A DNA stretch of 63,382 bases from an uncultured Candidatus Actinomarina sp. (GCA_902593475.1 CACJIM010000006.1:1-63382), one strand, 5' to 3'; shown: positions 8,549 to 18,823, counted from the first letter of the stretch. Numbers and translations: made by a program. The notes: a model not told the origin generated them from the letters alone.

Positions 8549-9143
8549 TTTCTAACCAGTTACAAATGGCCTCAATGTTTACTTCGATATCATTTTCTGC
8601 ATTCAAAATTAAAAAGCTATCTTTAAACTCTTCTGCAAGTTTTAAATATCCTTTACGCACTTTTTGAAAGAATTCTTCTTTGTCGCTTCCAATCCTGTCT
8701 GCTACTTGTTGTCTTGAAAGTGAAACTTCTGGATCTATATCAAGAAGAACAACTCTTTCAGGCCAGTTGGATTGTATTGAGATATCGTTTAATTGATATA
8801 TTTTTTCATATCCAAGACCTCTCCCTTCTCCTTGATATGCAACCGAAGAATAAGCGCTTCTGTCTGACAAAACCACCACACCATTATTAAGAGATGGGAG
8901 AACTACTTCTTCGATCAACTGAGATCTTTGAGCACAGAACAATAGTGCTTCAGCGAGTGGGTTAACTTGATAGTCGTGACTTAATAATAACTCTCTAATG
9001 CCCTCTCCTACGGATGTTCCACCAGGTTCTCTCACAATTGTATGTTCTTTGTTTTGAGAGTTTAAGATATCTGAAAGATTTTCAATAATGCTGGTTTTAC
9101 CAGATCCATCAATTCCCTCAAAGGCTATGTAATTAGAATTCAT
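8532..9143 (-). CDS. tmk: Thymidylate kinase
   Basis: This 203-residue kinase converts dTMP to dTDP. The P-loop GIDGSGKT is at 10-17, followed by the substrate-binding VREPGGTSVGEGIRELLL, the DRS motif in LSDRSAYSSVAYQG, and the LID region around ADRIGSDKEEFFQKV. Its ATG overlaps the stop of the MFS gene upstream by 4 nt, and its end overlaps holB, so the three are probably translated in a coupled way. Confidence 0.96.
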   Translation of the reverse strand: MNSNYIAFEGIDGSGKTSIIENLSDILNSQNKEHTIVREPGGTSVGEGIRELLLSHDYQVNPLAEALLFCAQRSQLIEEVVLPSLNNGVVVLSDRSAYSSVAYQGEGRGLGYEKIYQLNDISIQSNWPERVVLLDIDPEVSLSRQQVADRIGSDKEEFFQKVRKGYLKLAEEFKDSFLILNAENDIEVNIEAICNWLEIDNNK

Positions 9144-10471
9144 AATGGCTCATCCTCATTGCTCTCAAGATTTAATCTTAACTTGTTAAAATTTGAATTT
9201 TCAAACCCAAATTCTCTTATAATTTTTTTATATCCTCTTACAAAAGTCATGAGTCCAGAAAATAATATAAAGCAGGAACTTAATCTAAGTACTAATAAAA
9301 CTCCATCTACCTCAAAGTAGTTATTTGCAAAGCTTGCGACAAAACCAGAAATGAAAACTGAAACCAACAGAGATAATCTCCCAATTGTATAAAAATTACC
9401 AAAAACTCTACCTCGAAGATTTTCAGAAGTTGTGCTTTGTAAATAACTAATTGTTAGTAAATAAACAGAGCCTGAACCAATTCCAGAAATAAATATAAAA
9501 AATAAAATAGTAGAAAACTCATAAGAGTTAAAGGCAAACAGTAATGAAAGGCCTGTGATAATCATGCTGATGCCTATAAAAAAAGACACTCTATTAAAAG
9601 TAGTTACAAAATAACTCAAAATTACCATTGTGAACACAATCCCAAAACCAAATGAAGCAATCATGAAACCAAATGAGCTCTGAGTAAATTTGAGAGATTG
9701 TGTAAGGTATGAACTCCCCAGAACAAACAATGCCCCAGCTCCAATAAGACTGAGAGATATAGATGTTGTTACGGTTCTGAGTTCTTTATTTTTAAAAAAA
9801 TAATTTATTCCTTCTTTTAAGTCAGAAATCGCATTGTTTTGAGTTGTGGTTCCAACGCTTTGAGAACTAGTTTTTAAGGAAAATAATAAAATAGTTGATA
9901 TTAAAAATGTTAATGAATCTACAAGAAATACAACTGAACCACTCCAACCATTACCATATGAAACTATTGATTCTATAAACTTTGCATCAGAAAAAAATCC
10001 AAATAGTAAAGATGCCAAAGGAAGAGATGCATAGGTTCCAACAACAAATAATGAATTTGCTTTAACTAAGTAATCATTTTCTACTAACTCCGGAACAATT
10101 GCCTCTCTTGAAGGTTGTCTGATTAATGAAAAGATTTCAGCAATAAAGTTAATTAGAAATAGTTGAAAAAGAGTTGTGGTAAAAAATAATCCTAAAACAA
10201 CAACCATTCTTACTAAATCACTAATAATCATTACATTTTTTTTATTAAATCTATCCGCTAATAGACCAGCAAATGAAGACATGAATGCTGGAATTATTCT
10301 TGCTACAACAGGTACTACAGCAGTTAGTTCAGAATTTCCATCAGTTGCACCCAAATAACTAGCAAGCGCTACAGATGCAAAAAGCGTTGCCCAGTCACCA
10401 AAGCTAGAAAGAGTGCCTGACCACCACAAAATAGAAAAGGGTGATCTTGAAAATATTTTTACTGATTTCAT
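9140..10471 (-). CDS. MFS transporter (EntS/MFS_3-like)
   Basis: This 443-residue membrane protein has about twelve transmembrane helices. SSFAGLLADRFNKKNVMIISDLVR (about 63-86) is the loop 2-3 motif of the MFS_3 exporter branch, and QSTTSENLRGRVFGNFYTIGRLS is the equivalent signature in the second half. The substrate is unknown. It is divergent from topA across an 87-nt A+T-rich gap and leads into tmk, holB and the beta-lactamase-fold gene. It resembles the exporter at 18873-20174 in its motifs, so the two belong to the same subfamily. Confidence 0.85.
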   Translation of the reverse strand: MKSVKIFSRSPFSILWWSGTLSSFGDWATLFASVALASYLGATDGNSELTAVVPVVARIIPAFMSSFAGLLADRFNKKNVMIISDLVRMVVVLGLFFTTTLFQLFLINFIAEIFSLIRQPSREAIVPELVENDYLVKANSLFVVGTYASLPLASLLFGFFSDAKFIESIVSYGNGWSGSVVFLVDSLTFLISTILLFSLKTSSQSVGTTTQNNAISDLKEGINYFFKNKELRTVTTSISLSLIGAGALFVLGSSYLTQSLKFTQSSFGFMIASFGFGIVFTMVILSYFVTTFNRVSFFIGISMIITGLSLLFAFNSYEFSTILFFIFISGIGSGSVYLLTISYLQSTTSENLRGRVFGNFYTIGRLSLLVSVFISGFVASFANNYFEVDGVLLVLRLSSCFILFSGLMTFVRGYKKIIREFGFENSNFNKLRLNLESNEDEPL

Positions 10472-10558
10472 TTCTTTTATTTAATCCTAATAATATTTAA
10501 AAATACTTTTTTTCTTAAATACTGTACATATGAACAAAATAGTGTTATCAATAAGAAC

Positions 10559-13249
10559 ATGTCAAAGCCTTTAGTAATTGTTGAGTCACCAACAAAAGTT
10601 AAAACTATATCGAAAATTTTAGGCCCCGGCTATATTGTTAAGTCAAGCGTGGGCCATATAAGAGATCTTCCTAGAAATACAAAATCTATACCTTCTAAAT
10701 TTGATAGTAAGAAAATTTTATGGGGGGCAGTTAAACCTGGGAATTTTGAGAACATATATGTCATACCTGAAGATAGAAAAAAAATAGTGAGTGAACTAAA
10801 GGAAATAGCGAATACAGCTCCAGAAGTTTACTTAGCAACTGACGATGATAGAGAGGGTGAAGCAATTGCTTACCATTTAAAAGAAGCACTTGAAATTAAA
10901 GGTGAACCCAAAAGAATTAAATTTAATGAAATAACTGAATCAGCAGTGACAAAAGCTATGAGCAATCCTGACACAATTGATGTAGGTAAGTTTAAATCTT
11001 ATGAAGCTAGGAGAACCTTAGACAGAATGATTGGTTATGAAATTTCTCCAAAAGTTAGAGATTTAGGTGGTGCTTTTATATCAACAGGTAGAGTTCAAGG
11101 ACCAGCAATAAGGCTGATTGTTGAGAGAGAAGAGGAAAGATTAAAATTTGTTAAATCTTTATATTTTGAAATAAAAGCAAATTGTGGAAGCAATGAAGTT
11201 AATTTTGATGCTAATTTAAAAAAAGTTGGTGAAAAGAGAATTGCAACATCAGCTGACTTTAACGATAAAGGTGAAAAAACAAATAAAGATAAGAAGTATC
11301 TTGATAAAAACGATGCTGTGAAAATAGTAGAGATATTAACTAATTCGATTGCAAAAATTTCAAATATAAAAGAATCTTCAAGAAGCGGAAAGCCACCGAA
11401 ACCTTTTAAAACTACCAGTTTGCAAACTTCTGCGAGAAGCAACCTAGGCTTTCAGCCTAAAAAAACAATGGGCATTGCTCAAAGACTTTATCAAGAGGGA
11501 TTAATTACTTATATGAGGACAGACTCTATAAGGCTCTCTGATAATGCAATCAAAGCTTCCCGCGATTATATTTCTGAAAATTTTTCAAGCAAACATCTTC
11601 CACCTCAACCAAATTTATATGGTGATACAAAAAATGCCCAAGCAGCACATGAGGCAATAAGACCCTCTGGAGATAAATTTATCACACCTGAAGAATTGCT
11701 ATCAACTCATAAAGAAGATAGCGATGAATACAAGTTATATAAATTAATTTTTAATACCACCGTAGCCTCACAAATGACTGACGCTCAGGGAATAACTAAA
11801 ACAATTGAAATAGAAGTTACAGATCCTGAATATTCTTCTCTGACACTTAGCATCTCTGGAACCACATGGACATTTGGTGGTTATAGAGATTTAATAAAAG
11901 ATGCTACTGAAAAGTCTCAAGAGTTACCAGACTTAAAAGAAAATGATGAGGTATCTATTGTTTCTGCAGAAAAAGAAGAAAAATTTACAAATCCACCAAA
12001 TAGATATTCATCTACTTCACTAATTAACAAATTAGAAGAGCTTGGAATAGGAAGACCTTCAACCTACGTCTCCATTATTGAAAGTATTACATCTGTTTTC
12101 ATAAATGCTGAATCTAGTTTAAAACCTAGAATTTTAGCGATGGCTTTAATTAATAATTTTATGAAACCACACTTTAATCAATATATCGATTATGAATTTT
12201 CAAAATCTATGGAAGATGATCTTGATAAAATCTTAGAAAGTAGTGATCCAGAAAAATCTAAAATTGAATTTTTAGAAAACTCATTTAATACAATTAATAA
12301 TCATGTTGAACATTATGGTGTACAAGACCCTCTTTTACTCACAACTGTAAATCTTCCATTTGAATCTAGATATGTAGTTAAAACTGGAAGAATACAGGGT
12401 AAGATTCCATACCCTTATCTATTAAGAGACGACGATTTTAAGGTTGGTCTTCCACCAGAAATTACACTTGAGGAAATAGAAAATGAATACATCAAAGAAT
12501 TAGAAAGTCATCAAGAAGAAAGTCTAAAAAAAGAGCGGATTGTTTCCAAATGTAATCTTTGTCCTGCTTCGATATTCATAAAACTAGGACCTAATGGAGG
12601 TTTTTATATTCAGCATGGTGAAAAACAAAAAGGTGTTAGACAAGAAAAATGTGAATTCAAAAATCTTATCGGTCCAATATTTGAAGGAGAAGACCCTGAT
12701 ACTTTAACTGAGGAACAATGTATCGAAAGATTTTCATTATCTGCAAAAAACCCGAGAAAAGTAGTTGAAGTTGGTGATTGGACTTATTCTTCAGCTGTGG
12801 GGCCCTATGGTGGATATGCAATGAAACAAAAAAATAGAACCGTCTTCGATAATGACGATTTGCAAGCTTTATCGAAAGACGAAATTAGAGAATTGCTAGA
12901 TGATGAAAAAAATAAAGTTATTTCAAATTATTTAGGTGGAGAAATTCTTAAAATTCCAAAAAGTGCAACTAAAAATAAAATGATTGAAATGATAAACAAT
13001 CACTATTTATTAGATGAAAAGTATATCAAGAAACTATCTAAAGAACATTTGGTTGGTTTAGCTAAGTCTCTTGATATTGTTTTTTATAGAGGAAGATTTA
13101 GAATGAAGCCAGAAGATGCTACAAAAGATAATCTTGTCAATAAAATTCTCATCGAGAAAAAAAATAAACCCCTAGAAAATCCTCGGGATGCTTTAACTAT
13201 TGAAAAAGAGGCAATAATGTCACTGTTTGGAGATAGCGTAGAAGTCTAA
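10559..13249 (+). CDS. topA: DNA topoisomerase I (type IA)
   Basis: The 896-residue enzyme relaxes negative supercoils. The Toprim domain starts KPLVIVESPTKVKTI and holds the metal-binding YLATDDDREGEAIAYHL (91-107). The catalytic tyrosine is Y318 in GLITYMRTDS. The central gate continues to about residue 600. The C-terminal third has a weak zinc-ribbon-like CNLC plus later Cys residues, and several short repeats of the actinobacterial Topo_C type, including a final lysine-rich segment. It starts with ATG at 10559. The neighbours tmk and holB make a replication cluster. Its TAA shares a 4-nt CTAA with the convergent glycosyltransferase stop. Confidence 0.97.
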   Translation: MSKPLVIVESPTKVKTISKILGPGYIVKSSVGHIRDLPRNTKSIPSKFDSKKILWGAVKPGNFENIYVIPEDRKKIVSELKEIANTAPEVYLATDDDREGEAIAYHLKEALEIKGEPKRIKFNEITESAVTKAMSNPDTIDVGKFKSYEARRTLDRMIGYEISPKVRDLGGAFISTGRVQGPAIRLIVEREEERLKFVKSLYFEIKANCGSNEVNFDANLKKVGEKRIATSADFNDKGEKTNKDKKYLDKNDAVKIVEILTNSIAKISNIKESSRSGKPPKPFKTTSLQTSARSNLGFQPKKTMGIAQRLYQEGLITYMRTDSIRLSDNAIKASRDYISENFSSKHLPPQPNLYGDTKNAQAAHEAIRPSGDKFITPEELLSTHKEDSDEYKLYKLIFNTTVASQMTDAQGITKTIEIEVTDPEYSSLTLSISGTTWTFGGYRDLIKDATEKSQELPDLKENDEVSIVSAEKEEKFTNPPNRYSSTSLINKLEELGIGRPSTYVSIIESITSVFINAESSLKPRILAMALINNFMKPHFNQYIDYEFSKSMEDDLDKILESSDPEKSKIEFLENSFNTINNHVEHYGVQDPLLLTTVNLPFESRYVVKTGRIQGKIPYPYLLRDDDFKVGLPPEITLEEIENEYIKELESHQEESLKKERIVSKCNLCPASIFIKLGPNGGFYIQHGEKQKGVRQEKCEFKNLIGPIFEGEDPDTLTEEQCIERFSLSAKNPRKVVEVGDWTYSSAVGPYGGYAMKQKNRTVFDNDDLQALSKDEIRELLDDEKNKVISNYLGGEILKIPKSATKNKMIEMINNHYLLDEKYIKKLSKEHLVGLAKSLDIVFYRGRFRMKPEDATKDNLVNKILIEKKNKPLENPRDALTIEKEAIMSLFGDSVEV

Positions 13250-14286
13250 ATTTCGGAAGTAAACTTATTTATAGTTTTTTCCCAGGAAAAATTTTCTTCA
13301 ACAAAAACTTTTGACTGCTTACCAAATTGTTCTATTTCTTTAGGGTTATCATTGAAATACTTTACGCCATCATATATATCTTGTCTAGAACCGACAATGA
13401 AACCGGTTTTTCCTGGAATAATAGTTTCAAAAGCTCCACCAGAACTGCCGACTAAAATAGGCAAACCAAAACTGCCTGCCTCTAAGTAAACAAGACCCAA
13501 GCCTTCAAATTCTTTTCCAAAAAATCTAGATTTGGCTGGCATTACGAATATATCAAGTTCCTTATAAAAGTTTGATAATGAATGTTCTTCTTCATCGCTA
13601 AAAAACTCAATATTAGGTGATGAAACTTGGCTCAATTTTTTTAAATATTTCTCTAGCTTTCCATACCCAAAGATCTTTAGGTCAACATTAACTCCGTCCA
13701 TCTTTAATTCATGCAAAGCATCTATTACCCAATCAATTTTTTTTCTGGATACAAACCTGCTGGCAACTCCAACTGTAAGGTTATCTTTAGTAGAGTAATC
13801 TTTTGTGTACTCGTTTGGCTCTACTCCAGCTCCTATTAAAACTATTTCCGTTTCGGAAATATCTTCTAGTTTTCTTGCAGTAAAGAAACTAACAGTAAAT
13901 ATTTTTTCTAGCGCATTAAAGCTTCTTCTCAATATTTTTTTTAGTACAGGAATTGAATTGATTATATTAAATTCAGCGCCGTGAACAATCATATATTGTT
14001 TTTTCCCTAGTTGTTCAAGTTGATTAACTAATAAAAATTGTGGGTTGCTTGAAGCATGTAAGATAAGTTCTATATTTTTTTGATTAACAATATCGTTTAT
14101 TTCACGTACGAATCTGTTTCCAGCGAAGATAAAACTATATTTAGATTTGATTACATTATCACCTTCAGCCCAATTAGGTGCATATATAAAGGTCTCAAAA
14201 TCTAAATTTTTAGTAAAAGATTCAATATATGTAGAAATACCACCTTTTTTTGGTGAGTAATCATTTGTTATAACTAATGTTTTCAT
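13246..14286 (-). CDS. GT4-family glycosyltransferase (PimB-like)
   Basis: The 346-residue GT-B enzyme starts MKTLVITNDYSPKKGGISTY, the typical acceptor-domain opening. The donor domain has VGVASRFVSRKKIDWVIDAL and the GT4 EX7E-type region in EFEGLGLVYLEAGSFGLPIL. Such proteins use nucleotide- or polyprenyl-linked sugars. In actinobacteria the closest well-known ones are phosphatidylinositol mannosyltransferases, but no acceptor can be assigned here. The ATG lies inside the end of the phosphatase gene (26-nt overlap), so the two are coupled. Confidence 0.85.
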   Translation of the reverse strand: MKTLVITNDYSPKKGGISTYIESFTKNLDFETFIYAPNWAEGDNVIKSKYSFIFAGNRFVREINDIVNQKNIELILHASSNPQFLLVNQLEQLGKKQYMIVHGAEFNIINSIPVLKKILRRSFNALEKIFTVSFFTARKLEDISETEIVLIGAGVEPNEYTKDYSTKDNLTVGVASRFVSRKKIDWVIDALHELKMDGVNVDLKIFGYGKLEKYLKKLSQVSSPNIEFFSDEEEHSLSNFYKELDIFVMPAKSRFFGKEFEGLGLVYLEAGSFGLPILVGSSGGAFETIIPGKTGFIVGSRQDIYDGVKYFNDNPKEIEQFGKQSKVFVEENFSWEKTINKFTSEI

Positions 14287-15487
14287 ATCCTATTTTTCCT
14301 ACATTATAAGACCAAAGAAAATATTTGTTATCTTTAGGTACCAAACAAGAAACTCCAAGATTATTTGGAATTGTGAATGCTGATGCTGCTTTTGAATCCG
14401 GAGATTTAATTAAATTTGTAATTGCTGATTTAATAGTTCCTCCATGGCTTGCCATTAATAACTTTTTCTTTTCAAGATCGCTTATGAGATTTTCAACTCT
14501 TTTTCCCGCTTCATGTATTGACTCTCCATCAATGCCATATTTAGTTTTATGATTTAAAAATAATGCTTCTATAAAGTTTTCTTGATACTTGTTAAGTATC
14601 TCAGAAGTCGTTAAGCCTTCCCACTGGCCCAGATTCATCTCGGTTAACTCGTCAGAAATTTCAATGTTGTTTTCGGTGATTAAGGAAAGGGTTTGGTTTG
14701 CTCTTTTGTATGGAGAGGAAATATAAAGATCATAATTTTTAAATAAACCTTTTAAACGACTCGCCTCTTTTATTCCCGTTTCATTCAAAGGGTTGTCTAT
14801 ATGACCTTGCCAAATGCCTTCTAAATTTGAATCAGTCTGCCCATGTCTGATAAATGTTATTGCATTATCTTTAGATTTAGCTGGAAAATCTATATTCTCT
14901 TTGCTCAAATGAATTGAATCATTAAATTTATTTACTTGTGTAACTGTTTCTCTTTTCACAATTGTTGAAATTGAAGTATTTGTAATATCTCCTATTGGAA
15001 AAGGATATGTGTTAAACCCTAATGTCAAACCTATGGCAGTGCCTATAAAAAATCCGTGTGTAACAACAACAGTTTCTGAATCTTCTTCAGTCTGATTAAA
15101 AATGTATTCTAACTCGTTCCTAACTCTGTCTTTAAATTCTTTTACAGACTCACCATTAGGAAATTGAAAAGAATCATTTTGGAGGGATTGAAAAATTTCA
15201 AGATTTGAAGTGTAGGTATCTTTCACAGACATTCCTGTAAAGTCGCCGACATTAATCTCTCTAAGATTATCTCTAAGAACTGGAGAACTAGACAAAAATG
15301 AGGCTGTTTGAGACGCTCTTTTTAAATCAGAAGAGTAAACTTTCGTGACTCTGTCGCTTATCCTTTCAGATAATAATTTAGCTTGTTCTAACCCTTTTTT
15401 ATTTAAAGGTGTGTCAGTGTGTCCTTGCCAAACTTTTTGTGCATTCTGCTCAGTTTCACCATGTCTTATGAAGTGAACTGTTTTCAA
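14261..15487 (-). CDS. Tandem histidine phosphatase (two phosphoglycerate-mutase-like domains)
   Basis: In the 408-residue protein two complete histidine phosphatase domains lie in a row. Domain 1 has FIRHGETEQNAQKVWQGH (RHG at 8-10) and the second catalytic His at H144 in VVTHG. Domain 2 has FIRHGQTDSNLEGIWQGH (RHG at 214-216) and H348 in ASHGG. The two openings are closely alike, which points to an internal duplication. Both keep all catalytic residues. The substrates are unknown; actinobacterial relatives include phosphoserine- and sugar-phosphate-type phosphatases. It lies 5 nt downstream of hppA on the same strand. Confidence 0.88.
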   Translation of the reverse strand: MKTVHFIRHGETEQNAQKVWQGHTDTPLNKKGLEQAKLLSERISDRVTKVYSSDLKRASQTASFLSSSPVLRDNLREINVGDFTGMSVKDTYTSNLEIFQSLQNDSFQFPNGESVKEFKDRVRNELEYIFNQTEEDSETVVVTHGFFIGTAIGLTLGFNTYPFPIGDITNTSISTIVKRETVTQVNKFNDSIHLSKENIDFPAKSKDNAITFIRHGQTDSNLEGIWQGHIDNPLNETGIKEASRLKGLFKNYDLYISSPYKRANQTLSLITENNIEISDELTEMNLGQWEGLTTSEILNKYQENFIEALFLNHKTKYGIDGESIHEAGKRVENLISDLEKKKLLMASHGGTIKSAITNLIKSPDSKAASAFTIPNNLGVSCLVPKDNKYFLWSYNVGKIGYENISYNK

Positions 15488-15492
15488 TTAAT

Positions 15493-17535
15493 TTAAAAAG
15501 CAGATGCAAATATAAGGCTTACAATTGTCATAACTTTGATGACAATATTCATTGCTGGGCCAGATGTATCCTTAAATGGATCACCTATTGTATCCCCAAT
15601 TACAGCAGCCTTATGTTCTTCTGAACCTTTGCCTGCTCCTCCACCAGCTTCGATATACTTCTTAGCATTGTCCCAAGCTCCGCCTGAGTTAGCCATAAAA
15701 ATAGCTAATAAGAAGCCTGTAACCAGTGCTCCAGCTAAAAATCCGCCTAATGCCTCTTTGTTCCAAAATCCAATAGCAAGTGGTAGGACAATAGCTAAAC
15801 CACCAGGTAAAAGCATTTCCTTCAAAGCTGCAGTGGTGGCAATATCAACACATTTTTCATACTCTGGCGTTACACCTTCTTTACCTTCCCTTAATCCAGG
15901 AATTTCTCTAAATTGTCTTCTTACTTCTTCAATCATTTTGAAAGCTGCTCTACCAACAGCATTAATTGTCATGGCTGCAAATAGAAATGGAAACATTCCA
16001 CCTAAAAACAGTCCAGCGGTAACTTCAACTTGAGTAATATCTAGTTCCGTAAGTCCAGCGCTTTGAACAAATGCTGAGAACAACGCAAGAGCGGTTACTG
16101 CTGCTGAACCGATTGCAAAACCTTTGGCAATTGCTGCAGTAGTGTTTCCTAGCGAATCTAATTCATCTGTTGCTTTTCTAACTTCAGGATCTAGGTGAGC
16201 CATTTCAGCAATACCGCCAGCGTTATCTGCTATTGGGCCATATGCATCAACAGCAACTGTAATTCCCAATGTTGCTAAAACGCCAATTGCTGCAACTGCT
16301 ACACCATATATTCCTCCAGCTTCTCCCAAAGCCCATGCACCAGATGTATAAGCTCCCCCAACACCTGCTACGACTACAACGACAGAAAATGCTGCAGACC
16401 TCATTCCTTCAGAAATCCCTGACAAAACTACAGTTGCTGGCCCAGTTTTAGCTTGATCAGCAATATTTTTTACAATTGAATAATGATCTGATGTAAACCA
16501 CTCAGATATTTGTCCAACAGTTATTCCAACTAATAGTCCGATAATGACAGAAATAAATAAACCTATTGGGTTTTCTGAATAATCTGAAAACATCGCATTC
16601 GATAAAAAGTAAACGCCAATTGCAGTTAGACCTGCTGCAGAATATGTTCCTCTGTGTAATGCCTGAGCAAGCTTTCCTTCCTTGGGGACTACTAAAAATG
16701 AGGAAACAATTGATGCTAGCATGCCGATTGTGCCGACAGCTAGTGGAAAGAAAAGTAATGATGGTAGCACGTCTGTGCTGCTGAAAACTATTGCAGCATA
16801 TGCTAGTGGAGCTACTAAGGATCCAACATAGCTCTCAAAAAGGTCTGCTCCCATTCCTGCAACGTCGCCAACATTGTCACCAACATTATCTGCAATTGTT
16901 GCTGGGTTTCTTGGATCATCTTCTGGAATTCCAGCCTCAACTTTACCAACTAAGTCAGCACCCACGTCAGCAGCTTTTGTGTAAATTCCACCACCAACTC
17001 TAGCAAAAAGGGCTATTGAAGAGCCGCCAAGTCCAATCGCAGCAAGAATATCATAGCCATTTTCAAGATCCATAATGTCTATGAATACCCAGTAACCTAA
17101 AGCTACTCCTAATAAACCAAGTCCCGCAACTGAAAACCCCATAACAGCACCGCCTCTAAACGCTACTGGTAATGCTTTTAAGGTGCCGCCATCTCTTGCG
17201 GCTTCTGTAGTCCTGCCGTTTGCAGCAGTTGCAATCCTCATACCAATAAAACCGGCAAGAGAAGAAAATAAAGCTCCTCCAACAAATGCTAGAGATCCCC
17301 ACGGATATCCCCATTCAGTTAATGTGGAAATTAATACTGCTAAAACTATAACAAAAATACTTACCCATGAGTATTGACGTTTTAAAAATGCCATAGATCC
17401 TTTTCTAATTGCATCGGATAAACTTTGAACTTTATTATCTGTAACTTCTATTGATAAAATTCTATTTGCAAAATATGCAGCAAGCGCAAGTCCTAAAAGT
17501 GCTGCAATAACTGAGCCCTGGTAATTTAATAACAT
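15493..17535 (-). CDS. hppA: Membrane-bound ion-translocating pyrophosphatase
   Basis: This 680-residue integral membrane pump couples pyrophosphate hydrolysis to cation export. The substrate site is shown by DDPRNPATIADNVGDNVGDVAG (206-227), DAYGPIADNAGGIAEM (430-445) and GDTIGDPFKDTSGPAMN near the C-terminus. In GNTTAAIAKG (463-472) the positions that set potassium dependence are Ala and Ala; Lys there marks potassium-independent pumps, so a K+-dependent type is predicted. Whether H+ or Na+ is moved cannot be settled by eye. It sits next to a cation/proton antiporter read in the same direction. Confidence 0.95.
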   Translation of the reverse strand: MLLNYQGSVIAALLGLALAAYFANRILSIEVTDNKVQSLSDAIRKGSMAFLKRQYSWVSIFVIVLAVLISTLTEWGYPWGSLAFVGGALFSSLAGFIGMRIATAANGRTTEAARDGGTLKALPVAFRGGAVMGFSVAGLGLLGVALGYWVFIDIMDLENGYDILAAIGLGGSSIALFARVGGGIYTKAADVGADLVGKVEAGIPEDDPRNPATIADNVGDNVGDVAGMGADLFESYVGSLVAPLAYAAIVFSSTDVLPSLLFFPLAVGTIGMLASIVSSFLVVPKEGKLAQALHRGTYSAAGLTAIGVYFLSNAMFSDYSENPIGLFISVIIGLLVGITVGQISEWFTSDHYSIVKNIADQAKTGPATVVLSGISEGMRSAAFSVVVVVAGVGGAYTSGAWALGEAGGIYGVAVAAIGVLATLGITVAVDAYGPIADNAGGIAEMAHLDPEVRKATDELDSLGNTTAAIAKGFAIGSAAVTALALFSAFVQSAGLTELDITQVEVTAGLFLGGMFPFLFAAMTINAVGRAAFKMIEEVRRQFREIPGLREGKEGVTPEYEKCVDIATTAALKEMLLPGGLAIVLPLAIGFWNKEALGGFLAGALVTGFLLAIFMANSGGAWDNAKKYIEAGGGAGKGSEEHKAAVIGDTIGDPFKDTSGPAMNIVIKVMTIVSLIFASAF

Positions 17536-17596
17536 TTATTTTCCCCTTTTTTGAACAAATTAATAATAATAAAATTTAACAATTTTGTAGTAAAAA

Positions 17597-18823
17597 TTAT
17601 TCTACAACTGGAGTTTCAAACCTTTCATCATCATCTCTTTCTGATAATGGTACCTTTTGCAGAATTCTATTCAATAATATAGGCGCAATTACTGTTGTAA
17701 CTATTACCATCCAAATAATAATTGAAATAATATCACCTGTAATTATGTCTGATAGTGTGGTTGTAGCAACAGCAACAAATATCAGCCCAACCTCTCCTCT
17801 TGGAGACATTCCAATTCCAATTAAAGAGGTATTTAATCCTTTGCCCATAGCTCCTAGAGCTGAGACATATTTACCAACTAATGCTAATAGACTGACCAGC
17901 ATTCCATATAAAAATACATCAAGTGAAGCTAAAGTTTGAATGTTTACTTCCGAACCAATATATACAAAAAATATTGGAACGAGTAAAAAGTTTAGAGGCT
18001 TCATCTCATCTCTAATTCTATGAGTCATGCCTGATTCTCCAGCAACTACACCCCCTGCAAATGCTCCTACAATAGGATGAAGTCCTACAAAGTGGGCTGC
18101 TGCACCAAGCAACATTGCAAATATAAAACTACCAGTTACAAACGTTCCAGGTGATGGAATTTTTACAAAGAAGTTAAATATTGGTTTTGAAAGTTTTCTT
18201 CCAACAATTACTACTGCAACTAAAAAACCGATTGCCTTTGCGCTGATTATACCAAGATCAACTATTGAGAAATCTCCTGAACTTCCAAGAACTCCTGCAA
18301 CAACGGTAAGAATTAATAAACCTAAAATATCATCTACAACTGCTGCTCCAATAATTGTTTTTGCTTCTCTTGATTTTAAAGCACCCAAATCTCCAAACAC
18401 TCTAGCGGTGATACCTACTGAGGTTGCGGTCATTGCCGCACCTACGAATAAAGCTATTCCGAACTGATCTTCTCCTCCTAAATTGAGTGCATAGATTGAG
18501 CCAAAGCCCAAAGCAAACGGTGCTACAACACCTATCAATGCTACAAGAAGAGAAGTTGAGCCTAATTCAATAAACTCGTCCAAATTAGTTTCTAATCCTA
18601 CTTCAAACAGCAAAAGAACTACACCAATCTCAGCTAAAGTAGACACAACATCTCCAGATTCAAAATGTGGAAGAAGGCCTAGTCCGTAATAACCAATAAT
18701 GATTCCGATGACTAACTCTCCTATTACTGCAGGTTGGTTAATTCTTCTCATTAATTCTGCACCGAACTTAGCGGCTATTAATATAATTGCTATTTCTAAA
18801 AACTTTTCAATAATTGTTTCCAT
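17597..18823 (-). CDS. CPA2-type cation/proton antiporter
   Basis: The 408-residue protein has about twelve hydrophobic helices and no C-terminal TrkA-N or USP domain. GAELMRRINQPAVIGELVIGIIIG near the N-terminus is typical of the Na+/H+ exchanger (CPA2, KefB/NapA-like) family, and GAAVVDDILGLLILT carries the conserved Asp pair of the ion site. The cation is not predictable. It lies upstream of hppA with a 61-nt gap on the same strand, so a shared role in cation and pH balance is reasonable. Confidence 0.9.
   Translation of the reverse strand: METIIEKFLEIAIILIAAKFGAELMRRINQPAVIGELVIGIIIGYYGLGLLPHFESGDVVSTLAEIGVVLLLFEVGLETNLDEFIELGSTSLLVALIGVVAPFALGFGSIYALNLGGEDQFGIALFVGAAMTATSVGITARVFGDLGALKSREAKTIIGAAVVDDILGLLILTVVAGVLGSSGDFSIVDLGIISAKAIGFLVAVVIVGRKLSKPIFNFFVKIPSPGTFVTGSFIFAMLLGAAAHFVGLHPIVGAFAGGVVAGESGMTHRIRDEMKPLNFLLVPIFFVYIGSEVNIQTLASLDVFLYGMLVSLLALVGKYVSALGAMGKGLNTSLIGIGMSPRGEVGLIFVAVATTTLSDIITGDIISIIIWMVIVTTVIAPILLNRILQKVPLSERDDDERFETPVVE

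Noticed and set aside
15536-16033. A 165-codon open frame on the plus strand inside hppA
   Set aside because: It is antisense to a strongly conserved pyrophosphatase and has a skewed Pro/Ala/Ser composition typical of a shadow frame.
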